From: Carya illinoinensis
Lineage: Eukaryota; Streptophyta; Magnoliopsida; Fagales; Juglandaceae
Length of the DNA stretch: 64,000 bases
Assembly: GCF_018687715.1 (NCBI RefSeq)
Contig: NC_056762.1
Span: forward strand, 32,910,864-32,974,863
Reading direction: 5' to 3'
Position numbers and translations under genes: made by a program. The notes under the pieces are model-generated. The model saw only the letters and a program-made list of their open reading frames with translations, did no database searches and was not told the DNA's origin. Below, in pieces: positions 1 through 11,461 of the stretch (position 1 is the first letter of the stretch; every line of letters begins with the position of its first letter).

Positions 1-309
1 TTCATAGGTTACCCCGACACAATTGTTTCCAATATTAAAAGCAAAAAATTAAAAATTAAAAAACTATACAAATACTACATTTTTATTTTAAAATTTAATA
101 ACAAGGATGGGGTACATAATTTTATTTTATTTGGCTATTTAGATCACTCAGGTCAATACAGGTTCACAAGTTGATTAGCATGACCCAATTATTAGTCGGG
201 CCAAATTCAAATTGACTAGAATTGACCCAAACTAGATTATGCTGAACCCTAACTCTATTATTGTGTGTTGGGTTCATTTCATGGGTCGTGTAAAAAATTG
301 ATAGCCCTA
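1..309. other. AT-rich flank, probable end of a hAT-like repeat
   Basis: No coding region is visible. The segment ends in TAGCCCTA followed by caaaatat. The same ending and 8-mer recur at 11446-11461, at the right end of the neighbouring hAT-like element. I infer that this is the right part of another copy of a related non-autonomous element lying against the one at 318. Its left end was not found. Confidence 0.35.
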
Positions 310-508
310 CAAAATATTAGGGGTGTACAAGAACGGCCGGGACCAACTGGGAACCAATCAAACTGCCGCTGAAGCACAAAACCAGCAAGGAACCGATCGG
401 CAGGCAAGAGAATAATGAGAAAACCGATATCAACGGTTCAGTGCCAGTTCGAACTCCTAGGAAACAGTTGAATTTGTCGATCTCATCTAATATCTTTTTT
501 TTTTCTTT

Positions 509-644
509 GAATATATGTATATAAAACGGCGTTGTTTCCACTTAAATGAGTGAAACGATGTCATTTTGGGGCCTGGAGGTTTTAAATAAATAAATATATA
601 TATATATATTTAAGACGGTGCCGTTTTAAACTAGGTTTAATAAC
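509..644 (+). repeat. Left copy of a direct repeat bracketing the Gypsy element
   Basis: This segment holds a gttgtttcca / gtgaaacga half-palindrome, the string ttttggggcctggaggtt, and ends in ctaggtttaataac. The same order of blocks recurs directly outside the other LTR at 11070-11184. The left copy is longer because of a TA-rich expansion around 585-610. It belongs to the host hAT-like element. Confidence 0.7.
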
Positions 645-1186
645 TTCATGTTTTGTACGCCTTTGAGCCGAGCTCCTTAGGGGTTCAGGCCTTCCTTTTT
701 ACCTACACACGCAAAGTTACTCCAAGGTACAACGACCGAATGGCAGTTGGATGGAGCCTCCAATGCTTAAGTCAGTAGGAGAGAGAATGAAAGACTTTAA
801 AACGAGGTTGTATGTTTTCAGTTACCTTCGCTTAGTGTTTAGGGGGTGGCCTTTATGCCTACCCTTGGGGTCGAAGACCCATGCCCTGCCCTTCTGACCC
901 ATAGGTGCCCCCTGCTAGAATCCATTTAATGTGGCATGATCTCCAGGAGAGGACGACAGGTCGTGGAGTCCCATCAAGGTGGCGTGTTGCTTTTTCCATG
1001 GTAAAGGGGGGATTAGGTGCTCTCTGGGCCATGGCCCACCCAGCCCGTCAGTTTGACTTGCATTCTCCCGAGGCAAGGAATCCCGTAGATAGGCTGTATT
1101 GAGTCAAATGGGCCTCAGCTTAGCTTTGAGCTAGACACCGCATCCATTTAGGTTGGGCTGATACTTTTGAAAAAAATCTCCCAACA
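638..1186 (-). repeat. 3' LTR of the Tat-type Gypsy element
   Basis: Aligns along its length with 10559-11069. Shared blocks include acgcctttgagccg, tggcctttat and the end ctcccaaca. The outer end is uncertain: the TG expected at 638 reads TA, and the next TG is at 649. Bases 638-644 (taataac) also match the flanking repeat, which adds to the ambiguity. Confidence 0.75.
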
Positions 1187-1651
1187 GTTACCCTACTAAT
1201 TCCTATCGGAAGATGTCGATGGAAATTCTAACAATCCTTGGCTTCCTGGCTCCTGGCACAAACCGGTTGGGTCGCTTCCACTTCCTTGCTATCAAGTACT
1301 TGAAATCAGTTGTGTAGGGTCCCTCACATGATTGAATCTGTTAGTGGACGGGCTAGCGGATCGCCTACCCTATAATGGAAAGTCCATATAGCTCTTTCCT
1401 TACACACGCCAAGACCCACGCCATTCAGTATGCACAAATGGTTTGAATTAGTTCTTACCATGTTTCCCCTCTGTCCCTTCGAATTCACCAGGTTTAGGTG
1501 GCTATGTGCCCCTATGCTTAGTCATACGAACCGTCCCTCAAGACCCTACATATAGCTACGAGGGAATGGGCCGGATGCTTATCCCTCCCAGACTTCCCAC
1601 ATTACCCTATTTATCACTCAGGACACTTGCCTTTGCCCTCACTGTTCTTCC

Positions 1652-3715
1652 ATGGCTCTAAAAAAATCCACTCGTCCTGCTCCGAAGAGCTCAGGGGATC
1701 ATAAGGCCAGGGAGTCTCCCACCATGCCCAGTCCACCCCTGGGGGCAAGGTTAGTTGGAGTTCTTGCAAGCAGTCAAGGGTTCGCGAGGTCCTTGCTCTC
1801 ATCGATGGTTCCCTCCGACTTTGAAGCCTTAAGGTGAGCATTCAACATACTGGACTGTACAGTCCTCAATATTCCACGACCAAATGAAGGGGTTGTCAAC
1901 CCCGAGGGTTTCGCATACAAGGTGGCACTGTTTCCTTCCATGTTCCTTGATGGCCTTCGGTTGCTATTTTCTCCCGGTGCATGACGTGCTGGACATGGTT
2001 GGTATGACGCCTGCCCAACTCCTTCCTGACATGTGGAGGATTCTGGTGAGTTGCTACGTGATTTGGTGACGAGCCCTGGAAGAGGCTCGTGACACTTGGC
2101 CTGACCTCACTGGTCGGGAGTTCTTTCTTACTCACCGAGTGTTAAAGAGGAGGGGAAACATCTATGGTTTCGATCGTATTAATCCACTAGTTCACCTAGA
2201 GCAGAAGTATGACGAGAGCGTCGGGCTCCAAGCGCTTTTTCTTCGTTTCTGGCATTGGGTGGGAATATCCTCCGGGACAGTCTTTGAAACAAAGCTATCC
2301 CATCCAAGTGAACTGGGCTGTAGTGCTCGAGGGAGAACTCCCAAAGTCACCAACGACATCAGGGGAGATCCGCCATATCGAGATTGTGCGGGACTGGGTC
2401 GCCCACCCAGAAGAAATCTGGTCCAACGCATTGTTGAGCGAGGGTAGCCTGTGGCAGTATCTTCCCGCACATGCGGCTATGCGCCGGCGATCCACTAGTG
2501 CCCCAATAGAGGGAAAGGGGAAAAAGTTATGGCAGATCTCACTAGACTTCGATGATGACACCCCCTCCTTTCTTGGCCAATCTTCTGCGAGGGTTTATGC
2601 TCGAAGGCCCCATTCCCGAGGCAGTGGAAGGGGAATTGTTGTGCTTTTAAGTTTGGGGAGTCTGCATCCTCTTCAGCGGGAGGGCGCGCCCTTCCCCCTA
2701 TAGGTGCTGGCCCTTCCAGCGTCACCCCGTGTGCCATTCTCGTGTCTCACTAATCAAGGGGGATTCTTCCATGCTCTCTCTGAGGGGAAGGCTCCTAGCC
2801 TCTTTGTTTTCTCAGGTTTTCCAAGGCCACCTTGCTTGGGCTCCGCCGAGCCAGGGAGGAGCGCCTGATGTGGTTATCACTGAATGCTGCAAACCAGGGC
2901 CTCTTCCGCGCAAGTGCCTCGTGTATTCCCGTTCAGGTCGATCTTTAGGGTGTAGAACTTTCCATTTTGGCATATTTTAGTACATTTCTCATGGTTTTAT
3001 TGGATGCTTTCCTGATAGGTTACTGATCGGTTGCTTATCCTAGTGGCGAAGGATTGAGTAAGGTTAGGCCCTTGGGACCAAGGGATATGCCCTGTGGCCC
3101 ATATGGCCCCCTGCCAGCCTGTGGTTGAGGTAGAGCGTCACGAGGAGCTAATGGGTTCCATTATGGATTTGCGAGAACACCTACGTTATGCTGAGTTCAA
3201 CTTGCGGAGGTCCCACGAGAAGGTTGCCATGTGCCATCATGACTTGGCGCATGAGTCAGAGGCATGAGGAACCTTAGAGAGGATGCTTGATAGCATGATG
3301 GAGGAGCTCGAGGAACTCCGAGCCACACGTCTCTCTTTCTAGGAGATGCGATTTTGCGGAGTCTTCCCATAAGCCCATTGAAGATAAGTTCCTGAATGTC
3401 AGCCAGACTCACTCAGAGAGGATAAAGACCCTCAAGGTCGTGAGGACTGATTGGGAGGAATTGAGAATTGTTTCTCGACAACAAGAGCTATCACGAGTGT
3501 GGCAGGTCAGGGACGAGGTGTGGCGTCACGAGTTCCTCTCCAGCAGGGAGGCGCTAAGGGTGTATTTACTAACAAGCCTTGGGTGTGACCTACTCTCGCT
3601 AGACCTGAGTTCCCGACCCCGGGTCTGCTACTTTAGAGGTCGGAGCTCAGATCAAGGTGGACTTGATTCCCAATGCATTCTCGGTCATCGACAGCGGCCT
3701 TGACGTCTCTAGAGG
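1652..3715 (+). pseudogene. Antisense ORF of the Tat-type element, putative plant transposon protein, decayed
   Basis: A plus-strand coding remnant runs opposite to pol, inside the element and next to its 3' LTR. It opens with ATG at 1652 (MALKKSTRPAPKSSG). It continues through frameshifts and stops with recognisable pieces: YKVALFPSMFLDGLRL near 1915-1970, DVLDMVGMTPAQLLPDMWR near 1985-2040, a stretch starting MLKRRGNIYGFD at 2139, and RFFFVSGIGWEYPPGQS near 2230-2285. The last third (about 3120-3560) is rich in Glu, Arg and Leu and looks coiled-coil, for example EELEELRATR. Tat-lineage elements are known to carry such an antisense ORF, and similar proteins are often annotated as putative plant transposon protein. 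Its function is unknown. It has at least four breaks and cannot be translated as one chain. Confidence 0.6.
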
Positions 3716-5560
3716 TGGACCCTGCCAAGTCAAAGGAGGAGCCATGAGCTGGCCAAGGGGCTTTCAACTTTGTTATCTTCTTTTTCTTTACTTATAGACA
3801 CTTGTAAAGCTTTTGTTCTTTGTACCTTGGTGACCGGGCATCCTTTATTTTGGCTGGTTTATTTAATCTTGTTAATATTCACCACGTGCGTGCTCTTTGG
3901 TTCATACCCCATCTTCTTTTCTGTTCCTACTCGCACGTCTCATGCTACAATGGCTTGCCTTACACGGGATGTGACAAGCAAGGGGTCGTGTCAGCTCCCT
4001 CTGCCCGAGGGTGACGTGCCTGTTGCATGTTCCCAAGGATACATTTCAGCATTCATGGATCTAAAAGGGCCAATTGACTATTCAAAGCGTAGTGGTTAGC
4101 CATAGCTTGTTTGTGGTGTCGGGTCACATCTTTCCATACTTTCCATGGGATCAGTGTGGGATTTTTGTGAGATTCACGTTAGTTCTAACTAAGCCCCAGA
4201 GCATGTAGTTTTTCTAAACCTCGAGAGACAAGTTGTCATTCCACGACTATATAGTCTTGTCTGCCTTTGTCATTCGTTACTAACCTCCCTTTTTATTCTT
4301 CAAGCACTTCGAAGCTATGTCTCCCTTTTTTGTCTGCGTTCGTTATTCCTGACTTCGAAGGCATTTAGGCCTGGGGCTGGCCTTGTGATGCCGGATCCCG
4401 CGGTAGGCCTTCACGGTGATATGTGCGTTACAATTCCTCTGAACCTCCTACGAACGTTCTTCCGAAAATCGTGCCGCTCTTCATTACCAAGTGGTGCTTT
4501 GAAAAGAAAGCATGCCCTCACCCTCACAAGAAGGTCATTCAATGGGTTTCTCTACCTCAAGACCCCTCTGCAATTCACAATCTGTCATTACATCATGGTC
4601 TACTCCCGTACCCGGGGAGAACAGGGCTTCCAATGTCCGGGGGCCCCCGGTCTAGGGCAACTCCCTCCAGCCCGTGGAGAGGTAGAGGGGAGTTTGTGTC
4701 CATGGGGGCCGTCACAAGGATCATTGGGGGCATTTTCTCCTACCATAGCCCTTCATCGCCTAGCATTCTGGGTGAGTCCAGGGAGTTCAGGTTGATCGAG
4801 CCCCCCTCCCTTCAAGCTGATTCCTCTATGGAGTTGTTGTTCAAAACCTTGGGAACCGTTGCCCTTTTCTGCCGACAGTACCGGACCCCGCTAAGTTCTA
4901 CCTCTGATGGTGTCGTAGCCCGCTTGGTCTAACTTGGACTTTTTAGCTATTTTTTACTTTTGTTTCTCTTTGCCTGGTTTCTCGCTATTATGCTTTAGCC
5001 TTCCGATGTCCTTGTTTTGGCAGTTGATGAATAAAATACTATTCTTTTTATGTTTTCTTGTTCCCTCATCTTTCTTTGCGATACTACTTGTATCATATAT
5101 GCCTTTCACAGGCAGCGATGCACTGGCCGCTTGCCGATACTGTGGCTAGTTGATAACCTTTTTTTATAACATCCCATCAAGTACGACTGACCCTTAACAC
5201 TTAGCGATATGTGAAACCCTTTATGGCATAACTGGCCTGCGATCTTATATGCAAAGCCCCCGTTTTGCTTGAGCATGCCGCATAGTCAAAGCTGCAATGG
5301 AAATCCCTCTGATACATAGAACTGGCGAGGCTTAGTTGATCTTAGCGCTCTTCGGAAGGGGCCGAGCCGCGTAAGCCAAACTTGCCCAAATCCTTCGCGT
5401 ACATTCTACAAAATCAAAACCTGAATATGTATACTTTACTTGATAATTACCAACCTTCCTCATTAATTTGACGCGGTAGGACTTTAAGCTTTTTGCAGGC
5501 TTGGATTAGTCTTGGCTCTGCTCACATTCCACCGAAGGAGGGGAAGGAGTGCCCCAAACC
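3716..5560. other. Non-coding internal region of the Tat-type element
   Basis: Several plus-strand open frames exist here (for example 4385-4932), but they overlap one another in different frames and show no domain. I read this as untranslated sequence between the antisense ORF and the tandem repeats. Confidence 0.45.
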
Positions 5561-6960
5561 ATATCATCCCCTTCGGTCCCTCGGAGGAGGCTCGTTCATT
5601 CCCTCAGGGGAGCACACAAGATGCATTTCCTCGAGGAAGGTTCGTTTATTTTCTCCAACGGAGGTTGCGCAGTTCGACCACACGCCCCTCGTTGGCTTCT
5701 ACGGTTGAGTCGAGTAGTCTTGGCACTATCCCACACTCCATTGAATGAGAGGTAGGGGCACCTTAAACCGCACCCTCCTCTTTAGTCCTTCGGGGAGGTC
5801 ATCGTCCCTTTGCCGCGATGGGATGGGATCCCATTCAGGTAGCCGCAAGGCTAGACTCGCTCTCCTTCGTAAGGAAGGTCAGGATAGCCCGAAGCCAATC
5901 CCGCCTATTGACCTGTGTGTGGAGAAATTCCGTTTAGACAGTTTGCCTGACTAGACCCACTCCCATTTGTTGACATTGCAGGAAAGGGAAGTTAGGACCA
6001 TGCTGGCGCCGCATCCACTCCTCATCATGACGAAACGAGGTAATGTTCGGGCAACTTCAGGGTTAGACTCGCTCTCCTCTGCAGGGGAGGTCGGCCTAAC
6101 CCGGGGTTAGTATCGATGCTCATAATAAGGGTCAATCCATGTATTAGCTTTTGAGGACAGGCCACTCTCCACCGTGGGAAGGATCGAGCAGCCCTTTGAC
6201 ATTACACCTGTCCCTTTGGTATCCCACGGGTCATCTATTCTTCACCACGATAGGGATGGGGTCAATTTTGAGCAACCTTAAGGTTGGACTTGCTCTCCCT
6301 CGTAGGGGAGGCCAGATTAGCCCGAGGATGCCCTGCCTATTGACCCACACGGGGAGGTAGTCTATTTAAGCAATTCGCAACTATACCTACTCTCATCCAT
6401 TGACTCGCAGGGAAGGTCAGTTAGTATCGGGCTGGTGCCGGGTCCACTCCTCGTTATGACAAAACAGAGTAATGTTCGAACAGCCTCACGACCATGCCCG
6501 CTCTTCTCCGCAAGGGATGTCAGTCTAACCCCAGGCTAGTTCCACCTATTGACCCACACGTGTGGAGGTTCGAATAGTCCCTAACTAAACCTGCTCCCAC
6601 TGGTCGATGCTCATGATGAGGATCAATCCATGTGCGCTTGGGACTGGCCCACTTCCTGCTACAAGAGGGACAAGGCAACCTCTTGGCATTACACCCTTCC
6701 CTTTGGTACCCTGCGGTAAGGTTAGTCATGGAGGGCTGAGGGGCCGTCTACATCTCCATCATGATGGGGACGGGGTCTTCGAGCATCCTCAAAGCTAGAC
6801 TCGCAGGGGAGGCTGGGTTAGCCCGAGGGTATCCCATCTGTTGCCCCACACATGGAAGTAGTCTATTCAAACAATTTGCAACTGTACCCGCTCCCGTCCG
6901 TTGACATCGCGAGAAGGATAATTCACACGAACATAGGGACCTCTTTCTCCAATGTACAGT
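5560..6960 (+). repeat. Degenerate ~430-510-bp tandem repeats in the Tat-type element
   Basis: Three diverged copies can be followed by anchors. The tcccatttgttgac-like block occurs at 5961, 6391 and 6891. The block with gatggg.tggg followed by gcaagcctagactcgctctcc-like sequence occurs near 5810, 6240 and 6750. A gatgctcat.at.agg.tcaatccatg block occurs at 6115 and 6605. Spacing is about 430 to 510 bases. The repeats lie between the pol end and the antisense ORF, in what would be the 3' untranslated part. That region is known to be variable and repeat-forming in Tat and Ogre elements. Confidence 0.7.
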
Positions 6961-7351
6961 TCATGAAATAGTCATGCATTTCTCATTAATGATAATGACA
7001 CAAGCATCCGTAGGGTCGGTAATAACAAGAAAATACAAATGCATGTCACAATCTTCTTCGGTAAAACATTTGTAGATATTCAGCATTCCACGAGTGCTGC
7101 AATTCATTCCCACTGGAGTTCCACAGCCAGTATGCCCCGAGGCGGTTGGTGGCGACCACCACGTAGGGACCTTCCCACTACGATTCGAGTTTATCTTCTT
7201 CCTTTGTCGCTATCCACATCTGCTTTAATACAAGGTCTCCTATCTTGAATGACCTCGGGCACACCCTTTAATTGAAGCAACGCTTCACTCTTTTCTAGGA
7301 TGCTACCATCGTCAACTCGACCTCTTCTCAGACCTCTTATACCATGTCAAG

Positions 7352-10194
7352 CTATTTTTCCAAGCATCGGTCATTGAAGTGCTGCTCGTAGTGGCGCATT
7401 TGGTAAGTTAGGATGTCGACTTCCACCAACAACATAGCCTCGTGTCCATACGCCAAAGTGAATAGGGTTTCGTCGATCAGTGTCCTCACAGTCGTCCGGT
7501 AGGCCCACAAGATGGCCGGGAGTTCTTCCACCCATGCCCCTTTCCAATTGTTCAACTTCTTCTTTAGTATCCACAATAGGATTTTGTTGGTGGCTTCCAC
7601 TTGACCATTCGACTGGGGATGTCCCTAGGAAGAGTACCAAAACTTGATCTCCAGGTCCCAGCACCAATCTCGGTAATGGTCAGAGTCGAACTACCTTCCA
7701 TTATCGGATACAACGCAAATGGGGCACCTCGAACCAACAAATGATGCTCTTCCTTAGAAGCAAGTAATGTTATTGGCCGTAATCGTTACCAACGTTTCAA
7801 CCTCGACCCACTTGGTGAAGTAGTCCACCACCACCATTATGAATTTTACCCCCCTTTCTCCGGGGGAAGGGGCCCCACCAGATCGACTCCCCACTAAACG
7901 AATGGCTAGGGAGAGACTATCGGTGCTAGTTCCACTGCCGGGCAATGGATGATCCCCATGTAGTCCTAGTATTTCTTAAACCCCCGCACATATTCCTCAG
8001 CATCTTTTAGAGTGTGTGGCCAGTAATACCTGGCCCGCATCGCCTTCCTGGCTAGCACCCTCACTCTAGCATGGTCCCCACAAATTCTCTCGTGTATCTT
8101 GACTAGTACACGTTGGGCCTACTCGCATGAGATGCATCTTAGCAGGGGGCACTGTACCCCCTACGGTATAGCATTCTGTCGACTATGGTATCCACGCTAC
8201 TTAGTATCTCGTCTTTCTCACCCTTTCTCTATTGTCGAGTACCTCATTGTCGTTCAGGTGCCGCCAAATGTCCTTTGCCCACTTGGGTACGCCTGGTCCT
8301 ACTTCTAGCAGCTCGACCCCTACAGCGGGCACCTCTACGTTCCTAAGGATAGTTGACTCTGGTAATGGGGTAGCTTTTTGCCTAGGCGCTATCTTCGCTA
8401 GCTTGTCTGCCTTATTGTTTTTTCACTACAGGGATTTGCTGGATCTGGAAGTATCGAAAACAAGCACGCTCAGCCTACACCAACGCCAGGTACTTTTTCA
8501 ATTTTTCACTCATTGCCACAAATTCTCCTTTTACTTGACTACCACTTGTGAGTTCACCCTGAATTCCACTTCCTCCGTGCCTAAGGATCTCGCTATGGCC
8601 ATGCCAAGGAAGAGCGCCTCATACTCCACCTCATTATTGGTGGTTTTGAATGCTAGCTTGATGACCTAGTCGTGCTCCTCGCCCTCGTCAGTAACGATAT
8701 GTACCCCTACTCCCCCTCCAGCCCGGCAAAAGGAGATGTTAATGAAGATTTGTCAGGGCCTCACAAGCAGTACATATCATCCTTCGTTGGGGAAGTCGGA
8801 TGATTCTGCAATGAAGTTGGCCAAGATTTGCCCCTTTAAGCAGACGCGGGGGGCATACTCGATGTTCGAATTTGCTTAGTTCCATCGCTCAGTTAGTGAG
8901 GCAACCTGAGGCATCTAGCCATTGTAAGGCCTTTCGTACGGGGGCTTCTATGATAACCTTGATCAAGTGCGCCTGCAAATATGGTTGAAGGCGAGTTGTT
9001 CGACCCGGGTGTACCTGACTTCTGCTCCTCTATATACTCGGCTCACATAGTAGACTGGTCTCTGGACCCCTTTGTCCTCCCGCACCAATGTCGAGGAAAT
9101 TGCTTGTAGGGAGACGAACAAATACAAGGTCAGTATTTCCCCGCATTGGGGCTGGACAAGCAGTGGACAGTTGGTTAGGTATTGCTTAAGCGCAGCAAAT
9201 GCTGCGTCACATTCCTTGTTCCAGTCGTGGGCTTTCTGCAGTACTCTAAAGAAAGGCAAGTATTTATCTATTGACCATGATATAAATAGGTTGAGGACTG
9301 CTAACCTGTCAGCAAGCTTCTGCATGTCATTAATACTTCGGGGATAAGACATATCCAAGACGGCGTTAACCTTTTCAAGATTGGCCTCAATTCCTCATTC
9401 TGACACTATGAACTCCAGGAACTTCGCCGATCCCATCCCAAACACGCATTTGATGGGGATCAACTTCATCTTGTACCGTCGTAGTACTGCAGAGGCTTCT
9501 CGAAGGTTCTTTAGGTGCTATGCTAGGGTCTTGCTTTTGACCAACAAGTCGTCCACACACCTCCATATTCCTCTTGATCTAGGCTTTGAACATTTGATTG
9601 ACCAGTCGTTGGTAGGCAGCCCTTGCATTTTTCATGCCGAACGGCATGGCAATGTAACACTACAACCATCTGTTAGTGATGAATGAAGTCTTTTCTTCAT
9701 CTCTAGGGCACATGAGGATTTGATTGTACCCCGAGTAAGCATCCATAAAACTCAACATGCGGTGGCCGGCCATCAAGTCTACGACTGGGTTGATTCAGGG
9801 GAGCGGGAAGTTGTCCTTAGGACATGCTTTGTTCAGATCTGTAAATCCACACACATTCTTCACTTGCCATTATTCTTCACTTACCACATTGGACAGTCAA
9901 TCCAAATAGCAAGCCTCTCGTGTAAATCCCCTCTAGTATAAATCCCGCCGCCAATAGACGATCCCCCTCAAGCGCAATGGTTGCATTCTTCTCCACGCTG
10001 AACCTCCTACTCTTTTGTCTCACCCCTCTGGCCCTAGGGTCCACACTCAGATGATGTTGTATGATAGCAAGATTGATCTGCGGCATGTCTTCATGAGTCC
10101 ACGCAAAGAAGTCCCGGTGCTCGATGAGCAATCGCTGTAGCGGTTCCCTTACTTCGGCAGTGATCCCTGTTCTAACTCTGACGATTGCATCCAT
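7352..10194 (-). pseudogene. Gypsy pol remnant (RT, RNase H, integrase)
   Basis: Read from 10194 downward. The pre-RT block includes FFAWTHEDMP. The RT palm has MPFGMKNARAAYQRLVNQMF near 9600-9650. The catalytic motif reads CVDD at 9548-9559 where YVDD is usual. RT thumb and RNase H follow at 8963-9358 (HDWNKECDAAFAALKQYLTN). A second RNase H of the Tat type lies at 8530-8670 (NNEVEYEALFLGMAIARSLG). The integrase core has VDYFTKWVEVE near 7800-7835, and its C-terminal part has GAWVEELPAILWAYRTT near 7480-7530. Every domain is crossed by stops or frameshifts, and the frame changes several times. No gag or protease precedes it. It cannot be functional. Confidence 0.85.
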
Positions 10195-10558
10195 TCGATT
10201 ATGATCAAGTAGAATTAATTCTAAGGGCTCGTTCGTTTATGCCTTTTTTAACGTAAACTCGTCTCTCACATCGCCCTCGACGAGAGTACACTTCGAGGCC
10301 AGTGTTGGGGTCGGGGGTGCCTCCTTGCTTGGCGAAGCAGGCCGAACTCCATCTCCAGCACCTCTCAACTGGCCGCTCGTTTCACTCTACAAGATCGCCA
10401 TCGCTACCCCCGATTGCCTTTCTTCAGCGGCCATTCTTGGTCGACAACTCCCTTCAATATCCAGTCACAACTCCAAACCCTCCAAGGGTGGGCTCCTACA
10501 GGCATGCGAATGACACGTTCGACTTTGAAATTTGTCAGATTCCAAATATGGCGCCAAC
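10195..10558 (-). other. 5' leader of the Tat-type element
   Basis: No gene is visible. TGGCGCC at 10549-10556 lies two bases inside the LTR. The first seven bases match the TGGCGCC start of the tRNA-type primer site used by many Tat/Athila elements; the rest does not match. The short length shows that gag and protease have been lost. Confidence 0.45.
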
Positions 10559-11069
10559 TGTTAACGTCGTGTTTCATACGCCTTTGAGCCGGGCTCTTCA
10601 GGGGCTCGGGCCTTCCTTGTTACCTACACAAGCAGAGTCACTCCGAGGTCTAGCAGCCAGATGGCAGCTGGATGGAATTTCCGATACTTAAATTAGTAGG
10701 AGAGAAAATGAACGACACTAAAATCCAGTTGTATGTTTTTAGTTACCTTCGCTCGGCGTTCGAGGGGTGGCCTTTATACCTGCCCTTCTGGCCCAGGGGT
10801 GCCTCTTGCTAGAATCTATTTAATGTGGCATGGTCTCCGGGAGGGGGTGCCAAGTCGTGAAGTCTCATCAAAGTGACATGTTGCTCTTTCCATGGTAAAA
10901 GGAGACTAGGTGCTCTCCGGGCTTGGTGGTTGGTTTGACCCACATTCTCCCAAAACTAGGAATCCTGCAGATAGGCTGTCTTGAGTCTTACGAGCCTCAG
11001 CTTGGTTTTGGGCCAAAAACCGTATCCACTTAGATGGGGCTGATACTTTTGAAAAAAATTCTCCCAACA
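10559..11069 (-). repeat. 5' LTR of the Tat-type Gypsy element
   Basis: Starts TGTTAACG and ends ctcccaaca on the plus strand, so the element-sense LTR runs TGTTGGGAG to CA. It is paired with 638-1186. The left copy has a roughly 15-base extra segment near 860-880 that is missing here. Confidence 0.8.
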
Positions 11070-11184
11070 ATATATATATAAAATGACGTTGTTTCAATTA
11101 AATAAATGAAACGGCATCATTTTGGGGCCTGGAGGTTAAAAAAGAAAACCATATAGGACGGAGCCATTTTGACTAGGTAATAAC
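11070..11184 (+). repeat. Right copy of the direct repeat bracketing the Gypsy element
   Basis: Contains gacgttgtttca, aatgaaacggcatca, ttttggggcctggaggtt and ends ctaggtaataac, in the same order as 509-644. It lies directly outside the LTR. The normal Gypsy target duplication is only 5 bases. Confidence 0.7.
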
Positions 11185-11461
11185 CCCCCTCTTCTTCTTC
11201 TTCTTCGCGTTGTCTTCTTCCTCGCGACGCGTCTGAATCCTCTGCAACCCTCCGTCATAGAGACTATTTCTTCTTCTTCTTTGCAGCAGCATATCTCCAT
11301 CATAGAGATGCCAATGGCAGACCAAAGATCGCGCCGATGCAGCATTCTCCCATAGTCGATCGGTTTCAGCTAGTTTTAAGCAGCGTTCTCCCATGTCAGT
11401 GGGGACTTGATTTTGCACCAAAACCAAGGGCGATATGTCGGTGTATAGCCCTACAAAATAT

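Larger units (their letters stand above)
638..11069 (-). mobile_element. Ty3/Gypsy LTR retrotransposon, Tat type, degenerate
   Basis: Two direct LTRs (about 638-1186 and 10559-11069) enclose a minus-strand pol that reads pre-RT, RT, RNase H, second RNase H, integrase from about 10194 down to 7352. A TGGCGCC-starting candidate primer-binding site sits just inside the right LTR. Between pol and the 3' (left) LTR lie degenerate tandem repeats and a long ORF on the opposite strand. The second RNase H and the antisense ORF are both features known in the Tat lineage. Gag and protease are absent, because only about 365 bases separate the primer-binding site from the pre-RT region. The LTRs differ at roughly one base in five by eye, so the insertion is old. 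Confidence 0.8.
318..11453. mobile_element. hAT-like non-autonomous element, split by a Gypsy insertion
   Basis: The left end is TAGGGGTGTACA and the right end, read inward on the other strand, is TAGGGCTATACA. These form imperfect terminal inverted repeats. The 8-mer caaaatat flanks both ends (310-317 and 11454-11461), the target-duplication length of the hAT superfamily. Without the Gypsy element (about 645-11069) and one copy of the duplicated flank, the original element would be roughly 0.6 kb. It has no transposase. The right part (11185-11453) has short TTC-rich runs and no gene. Confidence 0.6.

Noticed and set aside
4385..4932. Overlapping plus-strand frames of 136 and 169 residues
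   Set aside because: Two frames open at the same place and neither shows a motif; probably untranslated sequence of the Tat-type element.
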